Origin: Propionibacteriaceae bacterium
Lineage (GTDB): Bacteria; Actinomycetota; Actinomycetes; Propionibacteriales; Propionibacteriaceae
Assembly: GCA_031262485.1 (NCBI GenBank)
Contig: JAISHO010000037.1
Coordinates: 1-64,000 of the forward strand
Direction: 5' to 3'
DNA length: 64,000 nt
Part shown: in pieces, positions 30,452 through 40,548 of the stretch
Position numbering within the stretch: the first letter of the stretch is position 1
Layout of the letters: each line of letters opens with the position of its first letter
Program-made: the position numbers and the translations under genes
Notes under the pieces: model-generated
Database searches by the model: none
The model's input: the letters and a program-made list of their open reading frames with translations, nothing else
What the model was told of the DNA's origin: nothing

Positions 30452-31877
30452 GCGACCGTTCCTCGATGATCCCCTTCAACTCCTCGACATCCTTGTGACA
30501 AGGGACGATATGCTCCGCTGAATCCATGACCCCGGCGAAGCGAGGGGGGATCTCGGGGTCGGCGCCGATGGCCTCGCGGATCGTGGCGGCAAACTTGACG
30601 GGCAACGCCGTCTCAGTGACGACGATGGGCTCCTCGCCGACGAAGCGACGGGCCACGGTGACACCGTCGGCGGTGTGCGGGTCGATGAGCACGCCCTGGT
30701 CGCGGTGGACCTCGGCGATCGTGGCGACGCGGTCGGCGTGGGTGGAGGTCCCGGCGACGAAACCGTAGCTGGCGGAGACCTCGCCTATCAACGGGCTCCC
30801 GGAGATGTCGATGACGCCGCTCGTGGCGAGTTCCTCGCCGAACATGCGGGCCGTCGTCGCGACGTCCCGGCCGGTCAGGTCGAAGAAGAAACGCTCAAAA
30901 TTGGACGCCTTCGAGATATCCATCGACGGGCTCGAGGTGGCGTGCGTCTCTTGGCTCGAACGGATCCGGTACACCCCCGTCTCGAAGAACTCCGCCAGCA
31001 CATTGTTCTCATTGGTGGCGCAGATGAGGCGCCGGATCGGCAACCCCATCATGCGGGCGACGTGAGCGGAGAGGATATTGCCGAAATTGCCGCTCGGCAC
31101 CGCGAAACTGATCTCGTCGCCCGGATCCTCGGCGACTTGGATCCAACTGGTGATGTAGTAGACGACCTGGGCGACGATCCGCGCCCAGTTGATCGAGTTG
31201 ACGGCGCCGATGCGATGGCGGGACTTGAACGCGGCGTCGGCGTTGACCGCTTTGACGAGGTCTTGGCAGTCGTCGAAGCTGCCCGGGACGACGACGTTGA
31301 CGACGCGCGGATCGTCGATGCCGTACATCTGCTGGCGTTGGAACGGGGTCATCCGGCCCTCGGGGCTCAGCATGAACACCTGCACCCGATCGACGGTGAG
31401 CATGGCGTGCTCGGCGGCTGAGCCGGTGTCGCCCGAAGTCGCGCCGACGATCGTGAGCCGCGTGTCACGCTTCGCCAGCGCGGCGTCGAAGAATTGGGCG
31501 AGCAGTTGCATCGCCATGTCCTTGAAGGCCGCCGTCGGGCCCTCGGAGAGATGGGCGAGGAAGAGTCCGTCCTCGAGCTTGGTGACAGGGGCGACGGTCG
31601 TGGTGCCGAACTTCTCAGCCGTATAAGCGCGATCGCACATCGCCCGTAGCTCGGCCGGGTCGATGTCGTCGGCGAAACGGGCGAGGATCTCGGCGGCGAC
31701 AGCGGCGTAGCCCGTCTCGGCGAGGAGGGACCGCCATCGGGTGAGATCGTCGGCGGTGATCGTCGGGTACGTCTCGGGCACGTAGAGCCCGCCGTCGGGG
31801 GCGAGGCCCTCGAGGAGGATGTCGGTGAAGCCGAGGTCGCGGTCGGCGCCATAGCCGCGAGTCGAGATATAGCGCAT
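30441..31877 (-). CDS. thrC: Threonine synthase
   Basis: 478 residues; ATG 31877 behind GGAGAA. The opening MRYISTRGYG, the PLP lysine K119 in SEGPTAAFKDMAMQLLAQF, the phosphate-binding VGATSGDTGSA, and NFGNILSAHVARMMGLP define the long bacterial/yeast-type threonine synthase. It converts O-phosphohomoserine to threonine. The end (EIPPRFAGVMDSAEH, PCHKDVEELKGII) is echoed by a relic at 34548-34653. Confidence 0.95.
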   Translation of the reverse strand: MRYISTRGYGADRDLGFTDILLEGLAPDGGLYVPETYPTITADDLTRWRSLLAETGYAAVAAEILARFADDIDPAELRAMCDRAYTAEKFGTTTVAPVTKLEDGLFLAHLSEGPTAAFKDMAMQLLAQFFDAALAKRDTRLTIVGATSGDTGSAAEHAMLTVDRVQVFMLSPEGRMTPFQRQQMYGIDDPRVVNVVVPGSFDDCQDLVKAVNADAAFKSRHRIGAVNSINWARIVAQVVYYITSWIQVAEDPGDEISFAVPSGNFGNILSAHVARMMGLPIRRLICATNENNVLAEFFETGVYRIRSSQETHATSSPSMDISKASNFERFFFDLTGRDVATTARMFGEELATSGVIDISGSPLIGEVSASYGFVAGTSTHADRVATIAEVHRDQGVLIDPHTADGVTVARRFVGEEPIVVTETALPVKFAATIREAIGADPEIPPRFAGVMDSAEHIVPCHKDVEELKGIIEERSLIR

Positions 31878-31952
31878 CGTCAGTTCTCCTTCTGATTCTT
31901 CAGCTTCAGGTCGCCGAGGCGTGAGCCTGCGGTCGAGGTGGCCTGCTCGGCG

Positions 31953-32645
31953 TCAGCGGAACCCAGCACCATCGTAATCGGGTGGGTTCTGGGAGGCGGC
32001 GGCTTTGGCGAGATCGCGCAGTTGTGTGACGGCGACGTCGGGATCGTCGGCCCGGAAGACGGCCGATCCGGCGACGAAGGTGTCGGCTCCCGCCTCGACG
32101 CAGCGGGCGATCGTCTGATCCGAGACGCCGCCATCCATCTGGAGGAGGATGTCGCGCCCGGAAGCGGTGATGAGATGGCGGATCTCGGCGACCTTAGGTA
32201 AGACGACCGGCAGGAACGATTGCCCGCCGAAGCCGGGTTCGACGCTCATGACGAGGACTAGGTCGATCTCGTCGACGAGTGCTGCGATCGTGTTCGCCGG
32301 GGTCGCCGGATTGAGCGCCACGCCCGCTTTGCCGCCGAGACGATGGATCTCGCGGATGAGCCGGATCGGCGCCGAAGCGGCCTCGATGTGAAAGGTGACG
32401 ATCTCCGCCCCGGCCTCGGTGTAGCCGGGGGCCCAACGGTCCGGGTCCTCGATCATGAGGTGGATGTCGAGCGGCAACGTCGTCGCTGCCCGCACCGCCG
32501 TGACGACGGGCAAGCCGAACGTCATATTGGGCACGAAGTGGTCGTCCATGACGTCGAGGTGGACGCCGTCGGCCGAGGGGATACGGGCGATCTCATCGCT
32601 GAGCCGCGACAGATCGGCATTGAGGACACTGGGGGTAATCCGCAT
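31953..32645 (-). CDS. rpe: Ribulose-phosphate 3-epimerase
   Basis: 230 residues from ATG 32645; a GTG at 32651 is also open and no ribosome binding site decides. Metal-binding HLDVMDDHFVPN, DIHLMIEDPD, and MSVEPGFGGQSF, then QMDGGVSDQT, are the family signatures. It interconverts ribulose-5-P and xylulose-5-P in the pentose phosphate pathway. A 76-bp gap separates it from thrC. Confidence 0.94.
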   Translation of the reverse strand: MRITPSVLNADLSRLSDEIARIPSADGVHLDVMDDHFVPNMTFGLPVVTAVRAATTLPLDIHLMIEDPDRWAPGYTEAGAEIVTFHIEAASAPIRLIREIHRLGGKAGVALNPATPANTIAALVDEIDLVLVMSVEPGFGGQSFLPVVLPKVAEIRHLITASGRDILLQMDGGVSDQTIARCVEAGADTFVAGSAVFRADDPDVAVTQLRDLAKAAASQNPPDYDGAGFR

Positions 32646-32907
32646 AGTCACAGAGTCATCTTACGTGGGCAAGGCGGGGAATCGGCTCATCACTCCACGT
32701 CCTGTGGTCCTGATCCGAAGCTCCCGAACATTGGTTATTTTTCTAGGTCCTCATCGTCTGAACTTTGGACTCGTGGTCAGCTGAAAACCAGAGAAGGAAC
32801 CAGGAAGAGCGCCCCTGTCTCAATGGTGAACTCACTGGGAAAACCGGGGATGGCAGGCGACACCGTCCTCCGTAATCTCCCACTCTCAGCGAGAACACGA
32901 GTGCGTG

Positions 32908-34536
32908 TCATTGTCGCCTGAGAAAAGCTCCGAACATCGCGTCGGTCCCATGGCGATGGGGCCACAGTTGGGCGTACGGACCAAAGTCGGATCCGGCCTC
33001 TCCTCTCGCAGCCCCCGGAACTCCGTCGAACAAATCGGACGCATCGAGAAGCTCGACATCATCGCGCTGAGCAAGAACCTCTGCGACGACGTCGACGGTT
33101 TCGACCGGGTGCGGCGAACACGTGACATACGCGGCGACCCCTCCGGGAACGAGTGAGTCGAGCGCGACGTCGAGGAGGCGAACTTGCAAGTCGTGCAGTT
33201 CGGAGAGATCGCCGGGGGTTTTGCGCCAGCGGGCGTCGCTGCGGCGGCGTAGCGCCCCGAGCCCGGTGCAGGGTGCATCGACGAGGACCCGGGCGAATGA
33301 ACCCTCTCGCCAGGTGGGGCGCGTCCCATCTCCGGCGACGACCGGCACAGGGAAGGGGTAAGACCGGACTGCTTGGGCGACGAGCGCGGCCCGGTGCGGA
33401 TGACGTTCGTTGGCGAGGAGCCAGTCGCCTCGTTCGTGGGCGAACCCGGCCAGGAGAGCCGCTTTGCCTCCGGGGCCGGCACACAGGTCGAGCCACGGCC
33501 CGGCGGGGGCGTCGAGCCGGGCGAGGGCGAGAGCCATGAGTTGGGAGCCCTCGTCTTGGACTCCGGCCCGCCCCTCTCTAACTGCGGCGAGGCGGCCGGG
33601 ATCGCCCGTTATCGTCACGGCAAGGGGGGACCATCGTCCGGGGCTTGCTGCGCCGGGGCCGGCGACGCTAGGGCCGTCGGCGTTGTCTTTCCCCGCCTCT
33701 CCCTCCCTCGACTCGGTGACGTCTTCCTCGGGTTCGTCTTCGCGAGGGTCCTCGTCTCCCCTCTTCTCCTGAATGGAAGAGCCCAGCGGGGAGTCGGTTG
33801 GTGAATCGATCGAGATTGACCTCTCTCGCTGAGCAAAAGGGTCCGACCCGAGCGCATTGATTTCGGCGATGAGGTCGTCGATGGTCATGAGGCCGGGGCG
33901 GACGGCCAACGTCGTCGGGGCCGGTTCATTGTTGGCTTCCAAGGCGAGTCGAGCCTCGTCGCCCCCGAGCAGGCCGGTATACACCTCAGCGATCCAGCGG
34001 GGGTGGGCAGTCGCCAAGGCGAGGCGGTCGATACCGTCGCGGCCAGGCCCGAGCTCAGCGATCCACCCGTCGAGGTCGTGGGCGGCGACTTTGCGCAGGA
34101 TGGCGTTGACGACTCCGGTGACCCGCTCCCCCACGCGCAGCGCGGCGAGATCGACCGTCGTCGTCACGGCGGCCGCTATCGGCACGCGCAGGCCGAGGAT
34201 CTCGTGGGCGCCGAGACGGAGGAGGTCGACGACGCTGGGCTGGAGCGTGCCGAGAGCCCGCCCACCGGCCGCTTCGATGATGGCGTCGTAGGTTCCCTGC
34301 CAGCGGCACACGCCGTCGACGAGGGCGGTGACGAAGCGGGCGTCACGGCCTACCAGCCGCTCTTGGGAGAGGGCTTCGTTGAGGGCGACGTTGGCGTACG
34401 CCCCCTCGCCGAAAACACGTCGCAGCACCGTGAAGGCGAGATCGCGCGCCGGATCGACGGTGCGACTGCGGGAACCAGAGGATCGCGGACGGCGCCGTGG
34501 CCGACCAGCTGATCGGGGGGAACCGGAGCTCACCAC
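32908..34536 (-). CDS. rsmB: 16S rRNA (cytosine-967-C5)-methyltransferase
   Basis: 542 residues; GTG 34536 (a second GTG follows at once). An N-terminal NusB-like domain (ARDLAFTVLRRVFGEGAYAN to LRKVAAHDL) is followed by the SAM-dependent methyltransferase (WLDLCAGPGGKAALLAG, VLVDAPCTGLGALRRR, YVTCSPHPVET); the Cys in DAPCTG and in VTCS are the releasing and catalytic residues. About 70 acidic, low-complexity residues (EKRGDEDPREDEPEEDVTES) are inserted between the domains. Confidence 0.92.
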   Translation of the reverse strand: MVSSGSPRSAGRPRRRPRSSGSRSRTVDPARDLAFTVLRRVFGEGAYANVALNEALSQERLVGRDARFVTALVDGVCRWQGTYDAIIEAAGGRALGTLQPSVVDLLRLGAHEILGLRVPIAAAVTTTVDLAALRVGERVTGVVNAILRKVAAHDLDGWIAELGPGRDGIDRLALATAHPRWIAEVYTGLLGGDEARLALEANNEPAPTTLAVRPGLMTIDDLIAEINALGSDPFAQRERSISIDSPTDSPLGSSIQEKRGDEDPREDEPEEDVTESREGEAGKDNADGPSVAGPGAASPGRWSPLAVTITGDPGRLAAVREGRAGVQDEGSQLMALALARLDAPAGPWLDLCAGPGGKAALLAGFAHERGDWLLANERHPHRAALVAQAVRSYPFPVPVVAGDGTRPTWREGSFARVLVDAPCTGLGALRRRSDARWRKTPGDLSELHDLQVRLLDVALDSLVPGGVAAYVTCSPHPVETVDVVAEVLAQRDDVELLDASDLFDGVPGAARGEAGSDFGPYAQLWPHRHGTDAMFGAFLRRQ

Positions 34537-34547
34537 GGGGCGTCGTT

Positions 34548-34653
34548 CCGGAGATCCCCCCGCGCTTCACCGGGGTCACGACTTCCCACCAGCACGCCAT
34601 CCCTTGTCACAAAGACGTCGAGGAGCTCAGGGGAATCATCGCCGACCGACCGG
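34548..34653 (+). pseudogene. Relic resembling the 3' end of thrC
   Basis: The plus strand reads PEIPPRFTGVTTSHQHAIPC, then HKDVEELRGIIADR, against PEIPPRFAGVMDSAEHIVPC and HKDVEELKGIIEER at the end of the intact ThrC. By eye the DNA also matches over most positions. It lies between rsmB and fmt, opposite to both, in a gap with no other content. A copied or left-behind thrC fragment is the simplest explanation. Confidence 0.75.
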
Positions 34654-34681
34654 GTCATCACGTCAACGGACCATGGCGTGG

Positions 34682-35617
34682 TCACACGTGCCCCCCGGGT
34701 TCGCTCAAGGTCAGCCCGCCTTCGGGGACATGGAGGCCCCGGGCCCAGTCCGGGCCCGCCATCGCCTTCTTCCCCGATGGGACGACGCTGAGGAGACGAA
34801 GGGCGGTCGAACCGGTTCCTGCGAGAACCTCGCGCTTGCGGATGTCCAACCGGCCCGGAGGGAGCGTCTCGTCAGTCACCTCGACGGCGGCGAGTTTGAG
34901 CCGAGCGCCGTCAAGGATCGTCCAGGCGCCGGGGTTGGGGTGGGCGGCACGGACGAGGCGGTCGATCTCGGTGGCCGGGCGAGACCAGTCGATGGCGACT
35001 TCCTCGACGGTGATCTTCGGGGCGAAGGAGACTCCCGAGGTGTCTTGCGGCTCACCCGGTTCCCCGGCGGCCGCCCGCTCGACGCTGCTGACCAAGAGGT
35101 CGGCGCCGATCCCGGCGAGACGGTCGAGGGCTTCGCCGGAATTCTCGTGTTCCCCGAGCGGGGTCTGGATTTGTTCGAGGACGGGGCCGGCGTCGAGTTC
35201 AGGTACGAGCCGAAAGGTTGTCAAGCCGAGCACGTCCTCCCCGGCGAGGATGGCGCGTTGCACCGGGGCGGCGCCGCGATAGGCCGGCAGGGATGAGAAG
35301 TGGAGGTTGACCCAGCCGCCAGGCGGAATGGCCAAGAGCTCGTCGGTGATGAGCCCGCCGTAGGCGACGACGGGGCAGACGTCGGGGGCGAGGTCGCGGA
35401 GACGTTCGGCCAAGGCCGGGTCGCGCGGGATGGGCGGGTCGAGGATCTCGACGCCATGCTCGTCGGCCCACTGGGCCACCGGGGAGGCGACGAGTTTGGA
35501 GCTCCTCCCCTGGCGGGCCGGCGGGCGCGTCAGCACGGCGACGATCTCATGCCGGGCAGCGAGCGCTTCCACACTGGGCAGGGCGACAGCGGGGGTGCCG
35601 GCGAAGACGAGCCGCAT
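34682..35617 (-). CDS. fmt: Methionyl-tRNA formyltransferase
   Basis: 311 residues; ATG 35617 with GGAGGT 4 nt upstream. LVFAGTPAVALPSVEALA opens the formyltransferase domain; the catalytic segment is WVNLHFSSLPAYRGAAPVQ (Asn, His) with VTTF-like GLTTFRLVPELDAGPVL (Asp). The C-terminal OB-like domain carries VRAAHPNPGAW. It formylates initiator Met-tRNA. A 5' gap of 268 bp to priA holds nothing recognisable. Confidence 0.95.
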   Translation of the reverse strand: MRLVFAGTPAVALPSVEALAARHEIVAVLTRPPARQGRSSKLVASPVAQWADEHGVEILDPPIPRDPALAERLRDLAPDVCPVVAYGGLITDELLAIPPGGWVNLHFSSLPAYRGAAPVQRAILAGEDVLGLTTFRLVPELDAGPVLEQIQTPLGEHENSGEALDRLAGIGADLLVSSVERAAAGEPGEPQDTSGVSFAPKITVEEVAIDWSRPATEIDRLVRAAHPNPGAWTILDGARLKLAAVEVTDETLPPGRLDIRKREVLAGTGSTALRLLSVVPSGKKAMAGPDWARGLHVPEGGLTLSEPGGHV

Positions 35618-35885
35618 GAGACCTCCTTGAGAACAGGGGTGGTGTCGTCACCCTACCGGGCGAGCGATTCCGTAGGTCATGGACACACGCTGCTGCCACG
35701 GACGCTTCGGGGGTTCATCAACCTCAGTCCCCATGACCATGTCGCCTCGACACCGTGATCGTCAGCCCACACGGTCAGGGAAGAAATGCCGGGCTGACAT
35801 CGAGAGCCAGCTCATCCCGTCAGCTCACCCGGTCGGGGAAAATACATGTTGACCGGGCGTCGTACGGTCTGCCAACCACATCGTC

Positions 35886-37853
35886 TCACAGCGATACAGG
35901 ATCGATCCGGATCGTCAACGGAGTCGCTTTGGCCCGGCTCCGACGAGCGGCGCAAGCGTGAAGAGACACGGCCAGACGTTCGCCCTGATCCGCCGGGGCC
36001 CGCACGAGCAGCATCGTCTCCTCGACTCCTTCCGACTCGTCCCCCCGGGGCCGGGTCGTCTCGACGGGGATCGGTTCGGTCAGGGTGAATCCCGGCTCGA
36101 CGCTCAGTGCGTCGGCCGCCTCGGCGACAGCGGTGGCCTCGCCGCGAATCGTCGCCAACCGAACGGCGGGAGGGAATTGAGCGGCCCGGCGATCCTCGAG
36201 CTCACGGGCGGCGAACCCGGCCGGGTCGAGGCGGACGAGAGCTTGGATCGCCCGGTCCTGGGCCGGGCCGACGACGGCGACGACACCGCCCCGCTCGGCC
36301 GCGCGGACGAGGGCGACGACGGCGAGCCAGCGGCGCATCGCCTCCTCGGCCGCAGCCAAGTCGGGCCGGGCGAGGGCGGCTTGGGCGTCGAGGATGACGG
36401 CGGCGGCATACCCCTGGGCGGCGGCCGGTTCGCACCCGGGGGTGGAGACGACGATGAGCGGCTCCTCCCCCACCGCGCTGACCGGCGCCTGCGCATCGGA
36501 GGAGAGAAGGGTGGTTCCGGGGAAGGCTCGGGCCAATTCCTCGGCGATCCGCCGGTCTCCGGCCACGACGGCGCGGACCCGACGCCCGCCGCACTGCGCG
36601 CACTGCCACTGGCCAAGGTCGCGCCCGCACCATTGGCAACGCGTCGCCGCCTGGCCCCACCCGGTGTCCTCCTCGGCGAACGGTCCGCCGCATGAACAGA
36701 GCACGGCGCCTCCGCATCCGGCGCAGGAGAGGTGGCGACGATGACCGCGATAGGGGGTTTGGACGAGAACGGGCCCTTCGACGAGGCCGGAGCGGATCGT
36801 CGTGAAGACGTCGCGCGGCATGCGCGCGGTCGCCGCCCCCGGCCGGGGGTCCTCCGCCACCCGCACGAGGGGGGCCTGGCGGCGGGCCTCGACCGTGGTG
36901 GTGGCGATGGGGGTGAGCCAACCCCGCTCGACCCAGGCTTCGAGTTGGCAGGAACGCGCGTGGGAGGCGAAGAGGACAGCCGTGTGCTCCTGGGCCGCTC
37001 GCAGGGCGACGACGTCACGAGTGGCCGGGTAGGGGGCACGCTGCTCGCGGTAGGAGCCGTCCCCGTCGTCCCACAGCGCGATGAGGCCGCAATCGACAAC
37101 CGGCGTGTAGGCGGCGGCGCGGGAGCCGACGACGACGCGGGCCCGGCCGTGAAGCGCGGCGAGATACCCGCGATAGCGGGCAGCTGGGCCCTCGTCGGCG
37201 GTCTGGCGCACGATGAGGGAAGGGTCGATCCGCCGTTCGAGGGCGGCGAGGAGCACCGGGCAGTCGCGGGCGTCGGGCACGAGGAGGACAGCCGAACGCC
37301 CCGACTCCACACAGGCGGCTGCTGCGGCAGCGAACCCCTCGGCCCAGTCGCCGATCCGCTCCGCCACCGGCACGACCGACCACGCCGCCCGGGGCGAACC
37401 GCCCGAGCGAATCGACTCGAGGAATCCTTCCCCGGCCGGATACAGGGCCAGGGGACTGGAGGACCACGATGCCGAGATATCAGGGCGATCTCTCCCCTGT
37501 TCGCGAACGGCCGCTTTCTCCGTGGCGGCGTGGCGGGGTGGGACGGCGAGGCGGGCGACATCGGCGAACGTGCCCGCCATATGATCCGCCACCGCGCGGA
37601 TGAGTCGGATCAACCCAGGAGGCATGACCGGCGCCGGGGAGACGATCTTGTGGATGGGAGACAGCTTCCCGATATCGCTCGTGGGTTCGACGGCGACGAC
37701 CCAGGCGTTGACGATCCGCCCGGCGAAACGCACCTTGACGCGGATCCCCGGACTCACCTGGTCGAGAAACTCAGCGGGGATCCCATAGTCGAAGACATGG
37801 TCGAGGTGGGGCAGGGGGACGTCGACGTAAACCTGGGCGACGGCCGGGAACAC
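35886..37853 (-). CDS. priA: Primosomal protein N' (PriA), helicase-inactive actinobacterial type
   Basis: 655 residues from GTG 37853, 2 nt after the metK stop; a longer frame to 37907 would overlap metK. The 3'-DNA-end-binding domain (VYVDVPLPHLDHVFDYGIPA) and a zinc-binding segment are recognisable (CAGCGGAVLCSCGG, CQWCGRDLGQWQCAQCGGR). The Walker A GxGKT and the DEAH box expected of a helicase are missing, as in other actinobacterial PriA proteins. It probably still marks stalled forks for replisome reloading. Confidence 0.85.
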   Translation of the reverse strand: MFPAVAQVYVDVPLPHLDHVFDYGIPAEFLDQVSPGIRVKVRFAGRIVNAWVVAVEPTSDIGKLSPIHKIVSPAPVMPPGLIRLIRAVADHMAGTFADVARLAVPPRHAATEKAAVREQGRDRPDISASWSSSPLALYPAGEGFLESIRSGGSPRAAWSVVPVAERIGDWAEGFAAAAAACVESGRSAVLLVPDARDCPVLLAALERRIDPSLIVRQTADEGPAARYRGYLAALHGRARVVVGSRAAAYTPVVDCGLIALWDDGDGSYREQRAPYPATRDVVALRAAQEHTAVLFASHARSCQLEAWVERGWLTPIATTTVEARRQAPLVRVAEDPRPGAATARMPRDVFTTIRSGLVEGPVLVQTPYRGHRRHLSCAGCGGAVLCSCGGPFAEEDTGWGQAATRCQWCGRDLGQWQCAQCGGRRVRAVVAGDRRIAEELARAFPGTTLLSSDAQAPVSAVGEEPLIVVSTPGCEPAAAQGYAAAVILDAQAALARPDLAAAEEAMRRWLAVVALVRAAERGGVVAVVGPAQDRAIQALVRLDPAGFAARELEDRRAAQFPPAVRLATIRGEATAVAEAADALSVEPGFTLTEPIPVETTRPRGDESEGVEETMLLVRAPADQGERLAVSLHACAARRSRAKATPLTIRIDPVSL

Positions 37854-37855
37854 GG

Positions 37856-39064
37856 TCAGCCGCGGACGGCGCGGGCCAACGCGTCTGCTCGATCGATGTT
37901 CTCCCACGTCATGGCCGCGTTCTCACGGCCGAAATGACCATAGTTCGTCACCTGGGAGTAGATCGGGCGGAGCAGATCGAGCTGATCGATGATGGCGCGC
38001 GGCCGCAGGTCGAAGACGCCGAGGACGGCCTGGCGGATGTCATCGACGGGCACCGCCTCCGTGCCGAAGCAATCGAGATCGACGGCGACGGGATGAGCCC
38101 GCCCGATGGCGTAGGCCGCCTGGATCTCACAGCGATCGGCCAGCCCGGCGGCGACGATGTTCTTCGCCACCCAGCGCAGAGCATAGGCGGCGGAACGATC
38201 GACCTTCGAGGGGTCTTTGCCGGAGAAGGCGCCGCCGCCGTGACGGGCCATGCCGCCATAGGTGTCGACAATGATCTTGCGGCCCGTCACCCCGGCGTCG
38301 CCCATGGGGCCGCCGGTGACGAAACGCCCGGTCGGGTTGACGAGGACCCTCGTCTCCGCCAGAGACCAGCCATAGCGGGCTACGACCGGCGTGATGATCG
38401 CCTCCGTCACCTCGGCCTTGATCTGGTCCTGGGCGATGTCGGCGTCATGCTGAGTGGATAACACGATCGTGTCGATACCGGTGGGGCGGCCGTCCTCGTA
38501 ACGGATCGTCACCTGTGTCTTGCCATCGGGGCGCAACCAAGCGAGAGCGCCCTGTTTGCGCACGACCGAGAGCTCTTCGGCCAAACGGTGGGAGACGTCG
38601 ATCGGGGCGGGCATGAGGCTGGGGGTGTCGCGGCAGGCGTAGCCGAACATGAGGCCTTGGTCGCCGGCGCCCTGTTGGTCGTACTGATCGGCGGAGCCGT
38701 CGCGGCTCTCCTCGGCCTGATCGACGCCCAGGGCGATATCGGGCGACTGGTTGCCGATGGCGACGAGCACCCCACAGGAATTGCCGTCGAATCCCATGAG
38801 GTCGGAGTCATACCCGATGTCGAGGATCGTCTGGCGCACCAAGGTGGCGATGTCGGCGTAGCCCCGCGTCGTCACCTCTCCGGCGACGACGACCGTGCCC
38901 GTCGTCAGCAGCGTCTCGATGGCGACACGCGAGGTGGCGTCTTGCTCGAGGAGGGCGTCAAGGATGCGATCGGAGATGGCGTCGGCCACTTTGTCGGGAT
39001 GCCCCTCGGTGACCGATTCCGAGGTGAAGGTACGCGGAATCATCCGCGCGGCCGGGGAATTCAT
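37856..39064 (-). CDS. metK: S-adenosylmethionine synthetase
   Basis: 402 residues; ATG 39064, with an in-frame ATG 7 codons on. [19 protein letters not shown] (ATP/methionine site), [15 protein letters not shown], and [19 protein letters not shown] (phosphate loop) are complete. It makes SAM from methionine and ATP. With metH 13 kb away it serves the methyl cycle. priA follows within 2 bp. Confidence 0.96.
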   Translation of the reverse strand: MNSPAARMIPRTFTSESVTEGHPDKVADAISDRILDALLEQDATSRVAIETLLTTGTVVVAGEVTTRGYADIATLVRQTILDIGYDSDLMGFDGNSCGVLVAIGNQSPDIALGVDQAEESRDGSADQYDQQGAGDQGLMFGYACRDTPSLMPAPIDVSHRLAEELSVVRKQGALAWLRPDGKTQVTIRYEDGRPTGIDTIVLSTQHDADIAQDQIKAEVTEAIITPVVARYGWSLAETRVLVNPTGRFVTGGPMGDAGVTGRKIIVDTYGGMARHGGGAFSGKDPSKVDRSAAYALRWVAKNIVAAGLADRCEIQAAYAIGRAHPVAVDLDCFGTEAVPVDDIRQAVLGVFDLRPRAIIDQLDLLRPIYSQVTNYGHFGRENAAMTWENIDRADALARAVRG

Positions 39065-39094
39065 AGGGGAGGGTTCTCTCTGACGGTGACAGTG

Positions 39095-39134
39095 ACAAAA
39101 CAGAGCGGGCGGATCACCGCTGGGCGTCGCCCGC
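39095..39134 (-). terminator. Intrinsic terminator between rpoZ and metK
   Basis: On the minus strand GCGGGCG pairs with CGCCCGC (39128-39134 with 39105-39111) and is followed by TCTGTTTTGT. It would end the mihF-gmk-rpoZ message ahead of metK. Confidence 0.5.
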
Positions 39135-39139
39135 CTAGT

Positions 39140-39538
39140 TCAGGACGCCTCGGGGGTGTCCGTGAACTCGGCCAACGTCAGATCCGGCATCTCCGGAAGA
39201 TCCGTGTCGCCGAAAGGATTGGAGAAGTCGAAGGCGGAATCCTTGAGGGCTTCCTCACGGGCGGCCGCTTCAGCTTCCGGATCGATCTCCTGGTATTCGA
39301 CGAGATCGGCTTCGATCTCACGCAGCGAGATCGACAGTGGCTTCTCGATCGGGGTGGATTCGACGAGGGGGCCGACGTTCTCGAGCAGGCCCTCGCCGAG
39401 TTGTGAATAGTAAGCGTTGATCTGACGGGCGCGCTTGGCGGCGAAGAGCACAAGCCGATACTTCGAGTCGACCCGCTCCAACAGATCGTCGATGGGGGGA
39501 TTCGTTATTCCTTCTTGCGCATACGTGCTCAAGTTCAA
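39140..39538 (-). CDS. rpoZ: RNA polymerase omega subunit
   Basis: 132 residues: [20 protein letters not shown], then [20 protein letters not shown], is the omega fold that latches onto the beta-prime C-terminus. The acidic end (about 50 residues beyond the core) is longer than in most bacteria. It follows gmk by 3 bp, as is usual. Confidence 0.93.
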   Translation of the reverse strand: MNLSTYAQEGITNPPIDDLLERVDSKYRLVLFAAKRARQINAYYSQLGEGLLENVGPLVESTPIEKPLSISLREIEADLVEYQEIDPEAEAAAREEALKDSAFDFSNPFGDTDLPEMPDLTLAEFTDTPEAS

Positions 39539-39541
39539 CCT

Positions 39542-40150
39542 TCATTCACTATGAGATGTCGCAGGCCGCAGACCAATGAATTCTACCAGTTCAGCGAGAG
39601 CTTCCTCCACTTCTCGATTGACGATCACCGTCGACCACTCTTCGATCGTCTCCATCTCGAGCCGGGCCGTCTCCAAACGCCGGGCGATCACCTCCGCCGA
39701 CTCAGTGCCCCGGCCACGCAACCGGCGTTCCAATTCCTCCCACGACGGCGGGGCGATGAACACACTGCGCGCCTGCGCCAAGCGGGCCATCGTCTGGCGG
39801 GCGCCTTGATAATCGAGTTCGAGGACGACGGCGCGCCCCTCGTCGATCTTCTGGGCCACGGGCGCCAAGGGAGTGCCATAACGGGCGGAACCATGAACCG
39901 TCGCCCATTCGAGCAGGCCGTCCTCAGCGATGAGGGTGTCGAACTGGGCGTCGGAGACGAAATGGTAGGAGACCCCGTCGATCTCACGCGGGCGCGGCGG
40001 GCGTGTCGTCGCCGAGACGGACACCCACACACAGGGGTATCGCGACGCCAAACGGGAGACGATCGTTCCCTTGCCCACGCCGCTCGGGCCGACAACGACA
40101 GTGGGCGCGAAACGAACCACCATGGCCTCATCAAGGTGGGAAGACGACAC
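39542..40150 (-). CDS. gmk: Guanylate kinase
   Basis: 202 residues; GTG 40150, 7 nt after GAGGAG. P-loop GPSGVGKGT at 21-29, then VSVSATTRPPRPREIDGVSYHF (GMP-binding) and LELDYQGARQ. It phosphorylates GMP and dGMP. It lies in the conserved order mihF-gmk-rpoZ. Confidence 0.95.
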   Translation of the reverse strand: MSSSHLDEAMVVRFAPTVVVGPSGVGKGTIVSRLASRYPCVWVSVSATTRPPRPREIDGVSYHFVSDAQFDTLIAEDGLLEWATVHGSARYGTPLAPVAQKIDEGRAVVLELDYQGARQTMARLAQARSVFIAPPSWEELERRLRGRGTESAEVIARRLETARLEMETIEEWSTVIVNREVEEALAELVEFIGLRPATSHSE

Positions 40151-40233
40151 TGTTCATCTCCTCACCTCGGCCCTGGAGGTGTCATCACACCAAGCCTCGG
40201 TCACAACCGCACCACGTGGCGAAAACACCGGGT

Positions 40234-40548
40234 TCAGTGGACGAATTCGGAGCGCAGGCTCTCGACCTGACGCGGACCGAGGCCTTGGATCCGACGGCTC
40301 CGGGCGATCCGGTGCGTCTCCATGAGCTCGTTGGCCTTCTTCTCCCCCACTCGGGGCAACGCCATGAGGAAATCGAACACCCGGATATGGGCGAGGACAG
40401 GATCTTTCTCCGCTTCCTCCAAGGCCTGGGAGAAGGTCAATTCACCGCGTCGGATACGACTCTTGAACTCCGCCCGGGCTCGGCGCGCCGCGGTCGCCGC
40501 CTGGCGAGCCTCCTGAAGTTGCTCTGCGGACAACTGGGGGATCGGCAT
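40234..40548 (-). CDS. mihF: Actinobacterial integration host factor
   Basis: 104 residues: an Arg/Lys/Ala-rich helix (ARQAATAARRARAEFKSRIR) and a helix-two-turn-helix segment (FLMALPRVGEKKANELMETH, then IARSRRIQGLG). These are the features of mIHF, a nucleoid-associated DNA-binding protein needed for phage L5 integration in mycobacteria. It lies between pyrF and gmk as in most actinobacteria. The 280-bp gap to pyrF holds nothing I can name. Confidence 0.93.
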   Translation of the reverse strand: MPIPQLSAEQLQEARQAATAARRARAEFKSRIRRGELTFSQALEEAEKDPVLAHIRVFDFLMALPRVGEKKANELMETHRIARSRRIQGLGPRQVESLRSEFVH

